In this document: positions 1 through 8,448 of the stretch, one piece after another
How the letters are laid out: each line of letters starts with the position of its first letter
Numbering within the stretch: position 1 is the first letter of the stretch
NCBI GenBank assembly: GCA_964611345.1
Contig: CAZSYU010000005.1
Span: forward strand, 1 to 64,000
DNA length: 64,000 bases
Source of the DNA: JALZVT01 sp964611345
Lineage (GTDB): Bacteria; Pseudomonadota; Gammaproteobacteria; Pseudomonadales; Azotimanducaceae
Direction of reading: 5' to 3'
The notes under the pieces: model-generated
The model's input: only the letters and a program-made list of their open reading frames with translations
Told to the model about the DNA's origin: nothing
The model's database searches: none
Translations under genes and position numbers: made by a program

Positions 1-145
1 GTATGGGCGTGGGGAGGGTTGCCCGGCCACGGGGTGGCCCCTCCGGGGCTGCCCTCGCTGCGCGAACTTGCCTCTGCGAAGCGCAGAGTCAATTCGCTTC
101 GCTCGGCACCCCTTCGAGGCCTGGCAACCCTCCCCACGCCCATAC
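1..145 (+). repeat. Hairpin repeat element, copy A (variable arms, conserved core)
   Basis: Two perfectly complementary 23-base arms (1-23 and 123-145) enclose an insert in which 27-121 is a 95-base core. The same core recurs inverted at 469-563 with about eight mismatches counted by eye, but the arms of the two copies are unrelated in sequence. The core has its own small palindromes, including GCGAAGCG (76-83) with CGCTTCGC (95-102). The left arm begins at the first base of the window, so the element may extend further. No open frame in it looks like a gene. Confidence 0.8.
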
Positions 146-430
146 CCCAACAGCTGGCCAGTGCACGTTTCAAACCAACGGTTTCGGTGGCGCCAGCACG
201 CGGGTAGTGCCCCCCCATTAGTTTTGACGAAGTTTCGCCAGCTTGGTGGTTACCGCATATAGGGGCCGGCGAGTGAGTTGTTGGGTTTAATAGATGGCCT
301 TCTCGCAACCGGGACAACAGCGAGCAAAGTCTGGGACACCCCATCAACCCGATCCAACTTCACTAACTTGATCGCCCTGCCAACCTAACCAGCCGAGCAT
401 AGCGAGGGGCTGTTCCGGATTAGGGATCGG
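146..430. other. Non-coding spacer between the two hairpin repeats
   Basis: No convincing coding frame, tRNA or terminator is visible. The stretch separates two oppositely oriented copies of the repeat. Short open frames that run in from the repeats are not supported by start sites or recognisable protein sequence. Confidence 0.5.
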
Positions 431-605
431 GGCCGGTGCGGTGGCTGGGGCCCTGGGTGGGGTGAGAGGGCCTCGAAGGGTCGCCGAACGAAGCGAATTG
501 ACTCTGCGCTTCGCGGAGGCAAGTTCGCGTAGCAAGGGCAGCCCCGGAGGGGCCGACCCGTGGCCCGGGTCACCCCCACCCAGGGCCCCAGCCACCGCAC
601 CGGCC
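431..605 (-). repeat. Hairpin repeat element, copy B (inverted relative to copy A)
   Basis: Arms 431-465 and 570-605 are complementary over about 35 bases with a single extra C in the right arm. They enclose the 95-base core at 469-563, which is the reverse complement of the core at 27-121. The arm sequence is entirely different from that of copy A although the pairing is kept, so the stem rather than its sequence is what the copies share. The element ends 29 bases beyond the zapE stop and would lie in the 3' end of that transcript. Confidence 0.8.
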
Positions 606-634
606 ACTCACCTCAATCCCAACAGCAACGCCCT

Positions 635-1765
635 CTAAGCCTTATGCTCCCGACCCAGATACTCCCGCGACCGCATCTCCAACAACCGACTCTCAGTCCG
701 CTCAAACTCAAACGCGAGCCGCTCCCCCTGATACAGCTCGTGGACCGGAGCCTCAGCGGAGAGAATCAATTTCACCCCACGGTCATAAAACTCATCCACC
801 AAACTAATAAAGCGCCGCGCCTGGTCTTCCAGCTTGGTCGTAAACTGCGGCACGTCACTGACCAGCACAGTATGAAACAGCGTCGCGAGCTCAATGTAAT
901 CGTTCTGGCTACGCGGCCCATCACACAGCGCTTGAAAGTCGAACCAGACCACGCCAGCGGCGCACATGCGCGCCAGCATGTCGCGACCTTCAATCCGTAA
1001 GGCGTGGTCCTGGGTGACCTGCTCTTTGGCTGCAATGCTCACAAAACTGCGCGACAGGCTCGCCTCGGCAGCCGCTCCCAGCGGCACGTGATAGATCTCC
1101 GCCTGCTCAAGCACTCGAAGGCGATGATCGATACCGCCATCAACATTCAAAATGTCGACATGTCTGTGCAGCAAATCAATCGCCGGTAGAAACCGCCGGC
1201 GTTGCAATCCATTTTCATACAGGTTTTTTGGCTCTACGTTCGAGGTTGCCACCAGCGCAACGCCGCGCTTAAAAAGTGCATCCAGCAGCTCTGCCAATAT
1301 CATGGCGTCGCCAATATCGGAGACGAAAAACTCATCAAAACACAGCACAGATCCCCGCCCGGCAAACTCGTCTGCAACCAGGGTTAGCGGATTGGCCGCG
1401 CCCGAGTGGCTGTTCAGGCCGCGGTGCACCTCGCGCATAAAGCGGTGAAAGTGCATGCGCACGGCAGCACCTGCCGGGAGGGCTTCGACAAACAAATCCA
1501 TCAGAAACGTCTTGCCGCGCCCAACACCGCCCCACATATATAGTCCCTGCAAGGGTTCTGGTTTGGGTTCATCCCGAAAGCTGCGCAAAACCCGACCCAA
1601 CAAACCAGGATCCGGTTCAGGTTGAGCGTTGCGCGCCAGAAAACGCTGGTACAGATCATCAAGCCCAGCTACGGCTAGCGCCTGGCCCTCGTCGGCCGTT
1701 AACTCACCGTTCGCTAACAGTTCGGCATAGCGAGCGGCAGGTGAAAGCGATGCATTGGCAGTCAT
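635..1765 (-). CDS. zapE: Cell division ATPase ZapE (AFG1-like)
   Basis: 376 residues. The P-loop GGVGRGKTF lies at residues 79-87 and the Walker B segment VLCFDEFF at 140-147, followed by a sensor-like LVATSNVEP; this is the layout of AFG1/ZapE cytoplasmic ATPases, which in E. coli act on the Z-ring during stress. Length is as expected. The ATG lies 3 bases after the hisD stop, so it is the last gene of the mla-ibaG-murA-hisGD operon, in the position where hisC is found in Pseudomonas. Family assignment is firm; a division role is inferred from the E. coli member. Confidence 0.9.
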   Translation of the reverse strand: MTANASLSPAARYAELLANGELTADEGQALAVAGLDDLYQRFLARNAQPEPDPGLLGRVLRSFRDEPKPEPLQGLYMWGGVGRGKTFLMDLFVEALPAGAAVRMHFHRFMREVHRGLNSHSGAANPLTLVADEFAGRGSVLCFDEFFVSDIGDAMILAELLDALFKRGVALVATSNVEPKNLYENGLQRRRFLPAIDLLHRHVDILNVDGGIDHRLRVLEQAEIYHVPLGAAAEASLSRSFVSIAAKEQVTQDHALRIEGRDMLARMCAAGVVWFDFQALCDGPRSQNDYIELATLFHTVLVSDVPQFTTKLEDQARRFISLVDEFYDRGVKLILSAEAPVHELYQGERLAFEFERTESRLLEMRSREYLGREHKA

Positions 1766-1768
1766 TGC

Positions 1769-3097
1769 TTAAGCGTTGTGATCGAAGTTATTAAGACGCG
1801 CCCTCGCTGCCCGCGCGTGCGCCTCTAACCCTTCGCCATCAGCGAGGACACTGGCAATGCGCGCCACTTCCTGCCCGCCCTTGGCAGACAGACGAATCAA
1901 CGACGAACGTTTCTGAAAGTCATAAACCCCAAGGGGTGACGCATAGCGGGCCGTACCAAAGGTCGGCAACACATGGCTGGGGCCGGCCGCATAATCGCCC
2001 ATCACTTCCGCAGAACCGGCGCCGACAAAAATCGCCCCGGCGTTACGAATAGCGCCAACCACAGCCTCTTCGTGCTCAGCGGCCACATTAATCGCCAGAT
2101 GTTCGGGAGCCACTCGATTCGAAATGGCACAGGCCTCTGCAAGGTCTTTGGTCAGTATTAACGCCCCACGATTCTCAAGCGATTCCCGGATAAGCGCAGC
2201 GCGGGACATCGTCGGCAACAGTCGCTCAATCGCGGCCGCCACCTGCGCAAGCAAATCAGCGCTTGGCGTGAGCAAAATAGCCTGCGCCGCCGCGTCGTGT
2301 TCCGCCTGGGAAAACAGATCAAGGGCAAGCCACTCCGGATCCGCGGTGGCATCGGCAATCAGTAATATTTCGCTGGGACCTGCAATCATGTCGATTGCCA
2401 CCGGACCAAACACCTGGCGTTTGGCCTCCGCAACAAAGGCACCCCCTGGGCCCACAATCTTATCGACCTGCTCAATACTCTGGGTACCGTAGGCTAACGC
2501 AGCGATAGCCTGAGCACCGCCAATCGTAACTATCTCATCGACCCCTGCCACGGCGGCGGCGGCAAGCACCAGTGGATTGCGTACGTCTCCGGGGGTTGGC
2601 ACCGTCATGATGACCTCATCAACACCTGCAACTCTGGCAGGAATAACGGTCATTAACACGGTCGACGGATAAGCCGCCTGGCCACCGGGCACATACACTC
2701 CGACTCGGCGCAGCGCGGTAACCTGCTGTCCCAAAGTATTGCCAAGCGCATCTTCATAACTCCAGGACTCATCGACCTGGTGCTCGTGGTAGGAGCGCAC
2801 GCGCGCAGCAGCCGCCAACAATGCCTCACGGTCTACGTCGGGTAGCCCATCGAGCGCCGTGCGCAACTCATCGGCAGAAATCCGTAACTGGTCCGCGCGC
2901 TCAACACTGCGCCGGTCAAAGCGATTGGTGTACTCAATAACAGCCGCATCGCCGCGCGCGCGCACCTCGGCGATTACATCAGTGACCGAGCGCGTTAACT
3001 CGCCGTCGGCACCGGTATCCCACGCAAGCAGGGCATCGAGTTGCCCAGAGAATCCCGCAGCGGCGCTGTTCAAAGTCTTTGGCAGTGTGTCTGGCAC
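1769..3097 (-). CDS. hisD: Histidinol dehydrogenase
   Basis: Oxidises L-histidinol to L-histidine with two NAD molecules, the last steps of histidine synthesis. Family marks are GGAQAIAALAYGT, the AGPSEILLIAD segment, PEHLAI and AGPSHVLPT, which carry the catalytic and zinc-binding residues. The frame stays open back to a TTG at 3160 inside hisG, but I choose the GTG at 3097: it lies 13 bases after the hisG stop, is preceded by GAGG, and gives 442 residues, close to the usual length. It is cotranscribed with hisG and zapE; the rest of the his pathway is not in the window. Confidence 0.93.
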   Translation of the reverse strand: MPDTLPKTLNSAAAGFSGQLDALLAWDTGADGELTRSVTDVIAEVRARGDAAVIEYTNRFDRRSVERADQLRISADELRTALDGLPDVDREALLAAAARVRSYHEHQVDESWSYEDALGNTLGQQVTALRRVGVYVPGGQAAYPSTVLMTVIPARVAGVDEVIMTVPTPGDVRNPLVLAAAAVAGVDEIVTIGGAQAIAALAYGTQSIEQVDKIVGPGGAFVAEAKRQVFGPVAIDMIAGPSEILLIADATADPEWLALDLFSQAEHDAAAQAILLTPSADLLAQVAAAIERLLPTMSRAALIRESLENRGALILTKDLAEACAISNRVAPEHLAINVAAEHEEAVVGAIRNAGAIFVGAGSAEVMGDYAAGPSHVLPTFGTARYASPLGVYDFQKRSSLIRLSAKGGQEVARIASVLADGEGLEAHARAARARLNNFDHNA

Positions 3098-3110
3098 GAT
3101 CGACGCCGCC

Positions 3111-3743
3111 TCAACCGCGGTTGGTAACAGCGTCACGCAAGCGCTCGAGCAATGGCTCAATCTCGGCGTAGCTCGTTTTCATTGCGGCACGATTAACAAT
3201 CACACGGGTCGATATTTCTGTCACAACCTCAAGCGGCACCAACCCATTCGCCTTGAGCGTCGCACCGGTCTCCACAATGTCGACAATCTGGTCAGCAAGA
3301 CCCAATTGCGGCGCAAGCTCCAGTGCTCCGGACAGTTTGATAATACTCACCTGCTGACCCCGTTCGGCGTAAAACGCCACCGCCGTCTTGGCAAACTTGG
3401 TGGCCACCCGCAGCGGTCCAAGGGGTGGTTGGGCGTTGGGTTCGCCCGCGGTCATCAGGTTGCAGCGCGCCACACCGAGGTCAAGGCGCTCGTAGTAATC
3501 CGTGGCATTGGTCTCCAGCAGGGTATCTTTGCCAACCACACCGATGTCTGCCGCGCCGTACTCAACAAAGGTAGGTACATCATCACCACGCATGATCACC
3601 AGCTGGGCCGATCCACATTTACTGGGCACAACCAGCCTGCGAGTTGCACCCAAATCGTCCGCTGGCTCAATACCGGCTGCGGCAAGCAACGGCAAACACT
3701 TGCTTAAAATCCTGCTGCCTTTGTTGAGAGCAATGGTTAACAC
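3111..3743 (-). CDS. hisG: ATP phosphoribosyltransferase, short form
   Basis: First and committed step of histidine synthesis, joining ATP and PRPP. The 210-residue product starts with MLTIALNKGSRI (GTG start) and holds the phosphate-binding region near DIVETGATLKANGL. It lacks the C-terminal regulatory domain of the long E. coli form, so by family knowledge it should need the HisRS-like subunit HisZ, which is not in this window. It lies 3 bases after murA and shares its transcript, as in many gammaproteobacteria. Confidence 0.94.
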   Translation of the reverse strand: MLTIALNKGSRILSKCLPLLAAAGIEPADDLGATRRLVVPSKCGSAQLVIMRGDDVPTFVEYGAADIGVVGKDTLLETNATDYYERLDLGVARCNLMTAGEPNAQPPLGPLRVATKFAKTAVAFYAERGQQVSIIKLSGALELAPQLGLADQIVDIVETGATLKANGLVPLEVVTEISTRVIVNRAAMKTSYAEIEPLLERLRDAVTNRG

Positions 3744-3746
3744 AGG

Positions 3747-5024
3747 CTACCCCGACACGCGCTGCACTCGCGCGCCCAACTGAGCGAGTTTTTCTTCGAG
3801 CCGTTCATAGCCACGATCAATGTGATAAATCCGGTCAACTAGAGTTTCGCCGTCTGCCGCAAGCCCCGCAATCACCAGACTGGAAGACGCACGCAGATCA
3901 GTAGCCATTATGGGCGCGCCATGGAGTTTTTCCACTCCATGCACAATCGCCGTCGTGCTGCCCTCAAAATCGATGCTGGCGCCGAGTCGGTTGATTTCCT
4001 GTACGTGCATAAACCGATTTTCGAAAATAGTTTCGGTGATACGAGACGTGCCTTTCGCTATCGCGTTTAGTGCCAAAAACTGCGCCTGCATGTCGGTCGG
4101 AAAACCGGGATGCGGCGCTGTGCGTATATCTACTGCCTGTGGCCGCTTGCCCTGCATGTCGAGGCTAATCCAGTCCTCGCCCTCCTCAACTAAGGCACCG
4201 CTTTCACGGAGTTTGGTGCACACGGCTTCGAGCGTCTGGGGCACAACGTTGGTTACCTTAACCTTGCCACCAGTCGCAGCTCCGGCGATCAGGTAGGTAC
4301 CCGCCTCAACCCGATCAGGAATGACCGAATGGCGCGCACCATGCAACGACTCAACACCTTCCACGGTAATGGTTGCGGTGCCAGCACCAGAGATCTTTGC
4401 ACCCATGGCTATCAGGCAGTTGGCAAGATCGACTACTTCAGGCTCACGCGCCGCGTTTTCCAACACCGTGGTGCCCCTGGCAAGCACTGCCGCCATCAAG
4501 AGGTTTTCTGTGCCCGTGTGGGTAACCATATCGAACAGCACAGTCGCGCCTTGCAAACGGCCCTGACATTCGGGCGGCAGTAGGGCCCGGACGTAGCCAT
4601 CGCTAACCGTGATTTCGGCGCCCATGGCCGCGAACCCTTTTAAATGCTGATCAACGGGCCGAGCACCAATCGCACAACCTCCAGGCAGAGACACCTCCGC
4701 CTCACCAAACTTCGCAAGCAACGGGCCCATCACCAAAAACGACGCACGCATGGTTTTGACTAGCTCGTAAGGCGCGCAAAACTCATTAACCCCGACAGCA
4801 CATACTTCAACACCCATACGCTCATTAACAAGCACATCAACACCCAGACAACCGAGCAGCTCGATCATGGTAGTCACGTCATGCAGATGCGGCATGTTTT
4901 CGAAATGCACCCGGCCATCAGTCAGAAGCGCTGCTGCGAGCAAGGGTAACGCTGCATTTTTGGCGCCGGATGCGCGCACTTCACCAGACAGTGGCTGGCC
5001 GCCTTTAATGAGTAGCTGTTGCAT
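3747..5024 (-). CDS. murA: UDP-N-acetylglucosamine 1-carboxyvinyltransferase
   Basis: Transfers enolpyruvate from PEP to UDP-GlcNAc, the first committed step of peptidoglycan synthesis, in the cytoplasm. 425 residues with the two inside-out alpha/beta domains of the EPSP synthase fold. The active-site loop reads LPGGCAIGARPVDQHLKG, with the PEP-reactive cysteine at residue 117 (Cys115 in E. coli); a cysteine here predicts fosfomycin sensitivity at target level. The N-terminus MQQLLIKGGQPLSGEV is canonical. It starts just after the ibaG stop and continues into hisG. Confidence 0.97.
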   Translation of the reverse strand: MQQLLIKGGQPLSGEVRASGAKNAALPLLAAALLTDGRVHFENMPHLHDVTTMIELLGCLGVDVLVNERMGVEVCAVGVNEFCAPYELVKTMRASFLVMGPLLAKFGEAEVSLPGGCAIGARPVDQHLKGFAAMGAEITVSDGYVRALLPPECQGRLQGATVLFDMVTHTGTENLLMAAVLARGTTVLENAAREPEVVDLANCLIAMGAKISGAGTATITVEGVESLHGARHSVIPDRVEAGTYLIAGAATGGKVKVTNVVPQTLEAVCTKLRESGALVEEGEDWISLDMQGKRPQAVDIRTAPHPGFPTDMQAQFLALNAIAKGTSRITETIFENRFMHVQEINRLGASIDFEGSTTAIVHGVEKLHGAPIMATDLRASSSLVIAGLAADGETLVDRIYHIDRGYERLEEKLAQLGARVQRVSG

Positions 5025-5026
5025 GA

Positions 5027-5263
5027 CTATTGCTGCAGTTCAGCAGGTGTAAAGGCTTTGATGGTAATCGCGTGTACGCTGCCATCAGCAAGTAGAGGTT
5101 TGATCGGGCCATAAACGGTTTGCTGCTTTTTGACCCGATTCATACCTGTAAACAACTCGCTGACTATGTAAATTTCGTACCGCCCACCCTCTCCTTGCAC
5201 ATCTAGCTCCACAAAATCGAGCTCTGCTTCAATGGACGATCGAATCTGTTCAATCACGCGCAC
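5027..5263 (-). CDS. ibaG: BolA-family protein IbaG
   Basis: Small BolA/IbaG protein; relatives bind monothiol glutaredoxins with a shared Fe-S cluster and affect acid tolerance and envelope lipids. The core ELDVQGEGGRYEIYIVSELF followed by VYGPIKPLLADGSVHAITIK matches the family. The frame extends back to a TTG inside the preceding gene, but the likely start is the GTG at 5263 (or 5257), 22 bases after the mlaB stop and after AGAGG, giving 78 residues. The mlaB-ibaG-murA order is the usual gammaproteobacterial one. Confidence 0.85.
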   Translation of the reverse strand: MRVIEQIRSSIEAELDFVELDVQGEGGRYEIYIVSELFTGMNRVKKQQTVYGPIKPLLADGSVHAITIKAFTPAELQQ

Positions 5264-5285
5264 GTAACCTCTGGTTGAGTAAAAA

Positions 5286-5615
5286 TTACTGAGAGGTCGA
5301 ACCAATATGCTCGGCAAACATCGGAGCAATACCGGAAAACTCAATCACGCCACTGAAATCGGCGCTCAGGTTGCTTAGGCAGAGTTCCTTTTGGTGTCGC
5401 TGCGCGCTCGCGAGCCAAGAAAGAGCTACCGCTACTGCAACGCTTGAAGGCGCCACTTTCGCCATATCAAGCTGCACCTGAACCGCATCAGTAGCACCGA
5501 TAAATGCCTCGCCAGCCGCACTCATCGCGTTGGCGTTGGCGAGAGTTATCGCCGTATCGATAACCCCACCTTCCGCCGTCGCAACGATCAGGTTGCTGTG
5601 TTTCGCTACGCTCAA
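5286..5615 (-). CDS. mlaB: STAS-domain subunit of the Mla transporter (MlaB-like)
   Basis: 109-residue STAS protein in the mlaB position, between mlaC and ibaG. MlaB binds the ATPase MlaF on the cytoplasmic face and stabilises the MlaFEDB complex. Sequence similarity is weak: the usual D-S/T-x-G-L loop of STAS domains reads VAPSSVAVAVAL here, so the call rests partly on position and size. The start is TTG, overlapping the mlaC stop as TTGA, which suggests translational coupling; no better start is visible downstream. Confidence 0.75.
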   Translation of the reverse strand: MSVAKHSNLIVATAEGGVIDTAITLANANAMSAAGEAFIGATDAVQVQLDMAKVAPSSVAVAVALSWLASAQRHQKELCLSNLSADFSGVIEFSGIAPMFAEHIGSTSQ

Positions 5616-6316
5616 GAGTCGGCAGTGCCGATTGTGTCCACTTCGCTCACCAGCCCACCCCAGGCATCAATCACTTTATCGAGATCACCGGCGTATTTTC
5701 TATCTCGTACGGCACTGCCAAACTGATTGCGAAATGTCAGACCCAGATTAATGCCATTGATGATAATGTTCCTCATCTGCCAGTTCCCGGCTTTGTTTCT
5801 TCCCATGGTGTAGCTCAACGGATACACAGTACCGCCCGCCGTCGTAATCTCCATGTTTACAGTGGGCCGGCGCGGATCACGCGGCGCCCGCGTCGGATCA
5901 AGCACTTTGATTTCTTGATTGCTGAATTGCATTAGCGCTGAGGCATAGGTCTTAACTAGCGACCGCTTAAACGAACTGGCGAAGCGTTTGCGCTGCTCCA
6001 CAGTCGCTTTTTTGTAGTGTGTCGCCATTACTAGCCGCGAGAACGACTTAAAATCGACAACCGGATCGAGCAGCGCCTGCACTTCGGTGTGATATCGATC
6101 CGGGTCTTCGTCGACATAGCTTCGCGCACGCTCAATCAGTTCAACCAGCTCACTGGATGTACCGCGAATAACCTCATGAGGAGAAGCTTCGCTGGCGGGC
6201 GCGTCTGCTGCATTTGCCGCCAAAGTTAGGGAAAGCATCCACCCAAGCACGAGACCGACTGCACCATTGAGCACAAGAAGCTTGGTAATGGGGTTAGTAA
6301 AAGTGTTGAAATTCAT
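5612..6316 (-). CDS. mlaC: Periplasmic phospholipid carrier MlaC
   Basis: 234 residues with an N-terminal signal peptide (hydrophobic run LLVLNGAVGLVLGWMLSLTL, cleavage probably near ANAADA), then the MlaC/Ttg2D fold. MlaC ferries phospholipids between the outer-membrane MlaA-porin complex and the inner-membrane MlaFEDB complex. Recognisable parts are YTNP-type helical start, DPVVDFKSFSRLVMATHY and the LVKTYASALMQF segment. It follows mlaD by 44 bases and overlaps mlaB by 4. mlaA is not in the window. Confidence 0.92.
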   Translation of the reverse strand: MNFNTFTNPITKLLVLNGAVGLVLGWMLSLTLAANAADAPASEASPHEVIRGTSSELVELIERARSYVDEDPDRYHTEVQALLDPVVDFKSFSRLVMATHYKKATVEQRKRFASSFKRSLVKTYASALMQFSNQEIKVLDPTRAPRDPRRPTVNMEITTAGGTVYPLSYTMGRNKAGNWQMRNIIINGINLGLTFRNQFGSAVRDRKYAGDLDKVIDAWGGLVSEVDTIGTADS

Positions 6317-6360
6317 GATTTGATTCCTGCTTTGAGGCGATTAGGCGACACAGTGATGAG

Positions 6361-6816
6361 TTAATTACCTAGTGAGGTTACAAAGTCACCGATGAGTTTT
6401 TCGAGCACGAGTGCACCCTGGGTCTCAGTTAAAAAATCACCACTGGCCAGCAACTCTTCATCCGCGCCAGGAGATAAGGCAATGTAGCGGCCGCCCATAA
6501 CGCCTTCTGTAACAATCTGTGCGCCAGTATCCAGGGCCAATGGCCCAATGGAGTCCTGCACGGCAAGCCCGACAACCGCTTCACCATACTCAGCGTCAAC
6601 CCTGATGCTGGTGACCCGACCTACGGTAACTCCGGCAATGGTCACCTTTGCGCGCTCACGCAAGCCAGAGACATCGTCGAACCGGGCCTTCAGCAGATAA
6701 CCCTCTTCGTCAGCGCTGGCATTAATGCCACTGACTTTCACCGCCAGGAAGACCAGCGCGAGAATGCCGGCGAGCACAAAGGCCCCAACACTGATTTCAA
6801 TTGTTCGCATTCGCAT
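6361..6816 (-). CDS. mlaD: Phospholipid ABC transporter substrate-binding protein MlaD
   Basis: 151 residues: one N-terminal membrane helix (VGAFVLAGILALVFLAVKV) and one MCE domain that forms a hexameric ring on the MlaE permease and passes phospholipid to or from MlaC. The MCE signature is seen in ARFDDVSGLRERAKVTIAGV and the VTEGVMGGRYIALSPG loop. It is somewhat shorter than E. coli MlaD, which has a longer C-terminal tail. ATG at 6816 with AAGG about 9 bases upstream. Part of the mla operon. Confidence 0.94.
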   Translation of the reverse strand: MRMRTIEISVGAFVLAGILALVFLAVKVSGINASADEEGYLLKARFDDVSGLRERAKVTIAGVTVGRVTSIRVDAEYGEAVVGLAVQDSIGPLALDTGAQIVTEGVMGGRYIALSPGADEELLASGDFLTETQGALVLEKLIGDFVTSLGN

Positions 6817-6868
6817 TGTTTTCTACCTTGGGGCCAAATTCTTCAATTTCAAGTACCCGCTGCAAGAT

Positions 6869-7651
6869 CTACTTGAAATCACCAAACATCACCAATGTCA
6901 GCACAAAGTCGAGCGCGAGAATGGCAATAGAAGAGTATACAACCGTTCGGGTGGTGGCTTCACCGATGCCTTCTGCGGTCGGGACCGTGTCGTAGCCCTG
7001 AAACACAGCAATCCAGGTCACTACCAGCGCAAAAATACCGGCCTTGATCATGCCATTGCCGATATCTCGCCCAATCCGGACACCATCCGTCATGCCGGTC
7101 CAAAAACTGCCGGCACTCACACCCAGCCAGTCAACCGCCACCAGAGCACCGCCCAGGATGGCCACGACGCTGAAAATAAGCGTAAGAATAGGCAAACAGA
7201 AAAACCCGGCCCAGAGCCGTGGGGCGACAATGCGGTGCAGCGGGTCGACCCCCATCATCTCCATGCTGGACAGTTGTTCAGTGGTTTTCATGAGGCCAAT
7301 TTCGGCTGTGATCGCCGAGCCTGCTCGCCCGGCAAATAGCAGTGCCGTGACCACCGGCCCCAATTCCCGCAACACGGTGAGTGCGACGCCAAGCCCTACG
7401 GTTGACTCAGCGCCAAACCGCACGAGCTGAGTGTAGAACTGCAGGGATATCACTGCGCCGATCGAAAACGCAGACAGGATGATGATAACCAGCGACAGCA
7501 CGCCAATGTTGTAGACCTGCTTGAGAGCAAGCGGCACATCGGCAGCCTTCGGTAAGCCCCACAGCGCCATTACCCACAGCGTCGAAGCCCGCCCGAGTGT
7601 TTGCAGACTTTCGAGCATGCGCTGCCCAAGGACACGCAAAAAACGCAGCAT
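6869..7651 (-). CDS. mlaE: Phospholipid ABC transporter permease MlaE
   Basis: 260 residues, the standard length, with a cytoplasmic amphipathic N-terminus and five or six hydrophobic segments. Family motifs are GAVISLQFYTQLVRFGAE, LRELGPVVTALLFAGRAGSA and IGLMKTTEQLSSMEMMGVDP. MlaE forms the membrane core of the Mla (Ttg2) system that keeps phospholipids out of the outer leaflet of the outer membrane. The ATG overlaps the mlaF stop (TGATG), typical of tightly coupled ABC subunits. Confidence 0.96.
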   Translation of the reverse strand: MLRFLRVLGQRMLESLQTLGRASTLWVMALWGLPKAADVPLALKQVYNIGVLSLVIIILSAFSIGAVISLQFYTQLVRFGAESTVGLGVALTVLRELGPVVTALLFAGRAGSAITAEIGLMKTTEQLSSMEMMGVDPLHRIVAPRLWAGFFCLPILTLIFSVVAILGGALVAVDWLGVSAGSFWTGMTDGVRIGRDIGNGMIKAGIFALVVTWIAVFQGYDTVPTAEGIGEATTRTVVYSSIAILALDFVLTLVMFGDFK

Positions 7652-8448
7652 CAGGGCGTGCCCAGCAGATCGAATTCCAGCTCATCCGCCGGATAGTGAA
7701 ACGGCACTGGGCCATCAGGTGAGCCATTCATAAACTGCTGAATGCGGGCGGAGGAGTGACTGCGCAAAACCTCTGGCGACCCCGAAGCGACCACTTCGCC
7801 GTCCGAGATAACGTAGATTTTGTCCGCGATGGACACCGTTTCATGAATGTCGTGCGACACCAGCAAACTGGTCATGCCCAGTGATTCGTTTAGCCCCTTG
7901 ACCAGGGTTAACAGCACCCCCATTGCAATGGGGTCCTGGCCGGTAAAAGGCTCGTCATACATGATGAGATTGGGATCAAGCGCAATTGCCCGGGCCAGAG
8001 CCACGCGCCGCGCCATGCCGCCCGATAGCTGCGACGGCTGCAGATCGCGCGCGCCCCGCAAGCCAACCGAGTTGAGCTTCATGAGTACAATGTTGCGAAT
8101 CAGTCGCTCATCGAGATCCGTATGCACCCGCAGCGGAAACGCGACATTTTCATAGACGTTCAGGTCGGTGAACAACGCCGAAGACTGAAACAACATACCC
8201 ATGCTGCGACGCAGTTCGAGCAAGTCGCGGCGCGACAACGCACAGACATCCTTGCCGTCAACCAAAACTTCACCATGATCGGGACGGACCTGACCGCCAA
8301 TAATACGCAACAGCGTGGTTTTCCCAGTGCCGCTGGGGCCCATAATCGCCGTAATTTCGCCGTGCGGCACCTCGAGATTGAGCCCATTGAATATGACTCG
8401 TTCCCCACGGGCGTAGAAGAGGTCGCGAACTTCGATGAGATTAGACAA
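7651..8448 (-). CDS. mlaF: Phospholipid ABC transporter ATPase MlaF
   Basis: Nucleotide-binding subunit of MlaFEDB. Walker A is GPSGTGKTT, the ABC signature is LSGGMARRVALARA and Walker B is LIMYDEPFTGQDP, with the switch histidine in LLVSHD. The frame extends to a TTG at 8487, but the TTG at 8448 has AGGG 9 bases upstream and gives 265 residues starting MSNLIEVRDLFYARGE, which aligns with E. coli MlaF. It is the first gene of the ten-gene operon ending at zapE; the promoter should lie in 8449-8681. Confidence 0.93.
   Translation of the reverse strand: MSNLIEVRDLFYARGERVIFNGLNLEVPHGEITAIMGPSGTGKTTLLRIIGGQVRPDHGEVLVDGKDVCALSRRDLLELRRSMGMLFQSSALFTDLNVYENVAFPLRVHTDLDERLIRNIVLMKLNSVGLRGARDLQPSQLSGGMARRVALARAIALDPNLIMYDEPFTGQDPIAMGVLLTLVKGLNESLGMTSLLVSHDIHETVSIADKIYVISDGEVVASGSPEVLRSHSSARIQQFMNGSPDGPVPFHYPADELEFDLLGTP

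Noticed and set aside
3..607. Several 60-90 codon open frames in the first 600 bases sharing a similar peptide
   Set aside because: The shared peptide comes from the repeated 95-base core read in both copies; frames end at the arms and have no supporting start sites or known family.
2859..3707. 282-codon plus-strand frame opposite hisD and hisG
   Set aside because: Antisense shadow of two well-conserved genes in G+C-rich DNA; the translation is low-complexity and unlike any family I know.
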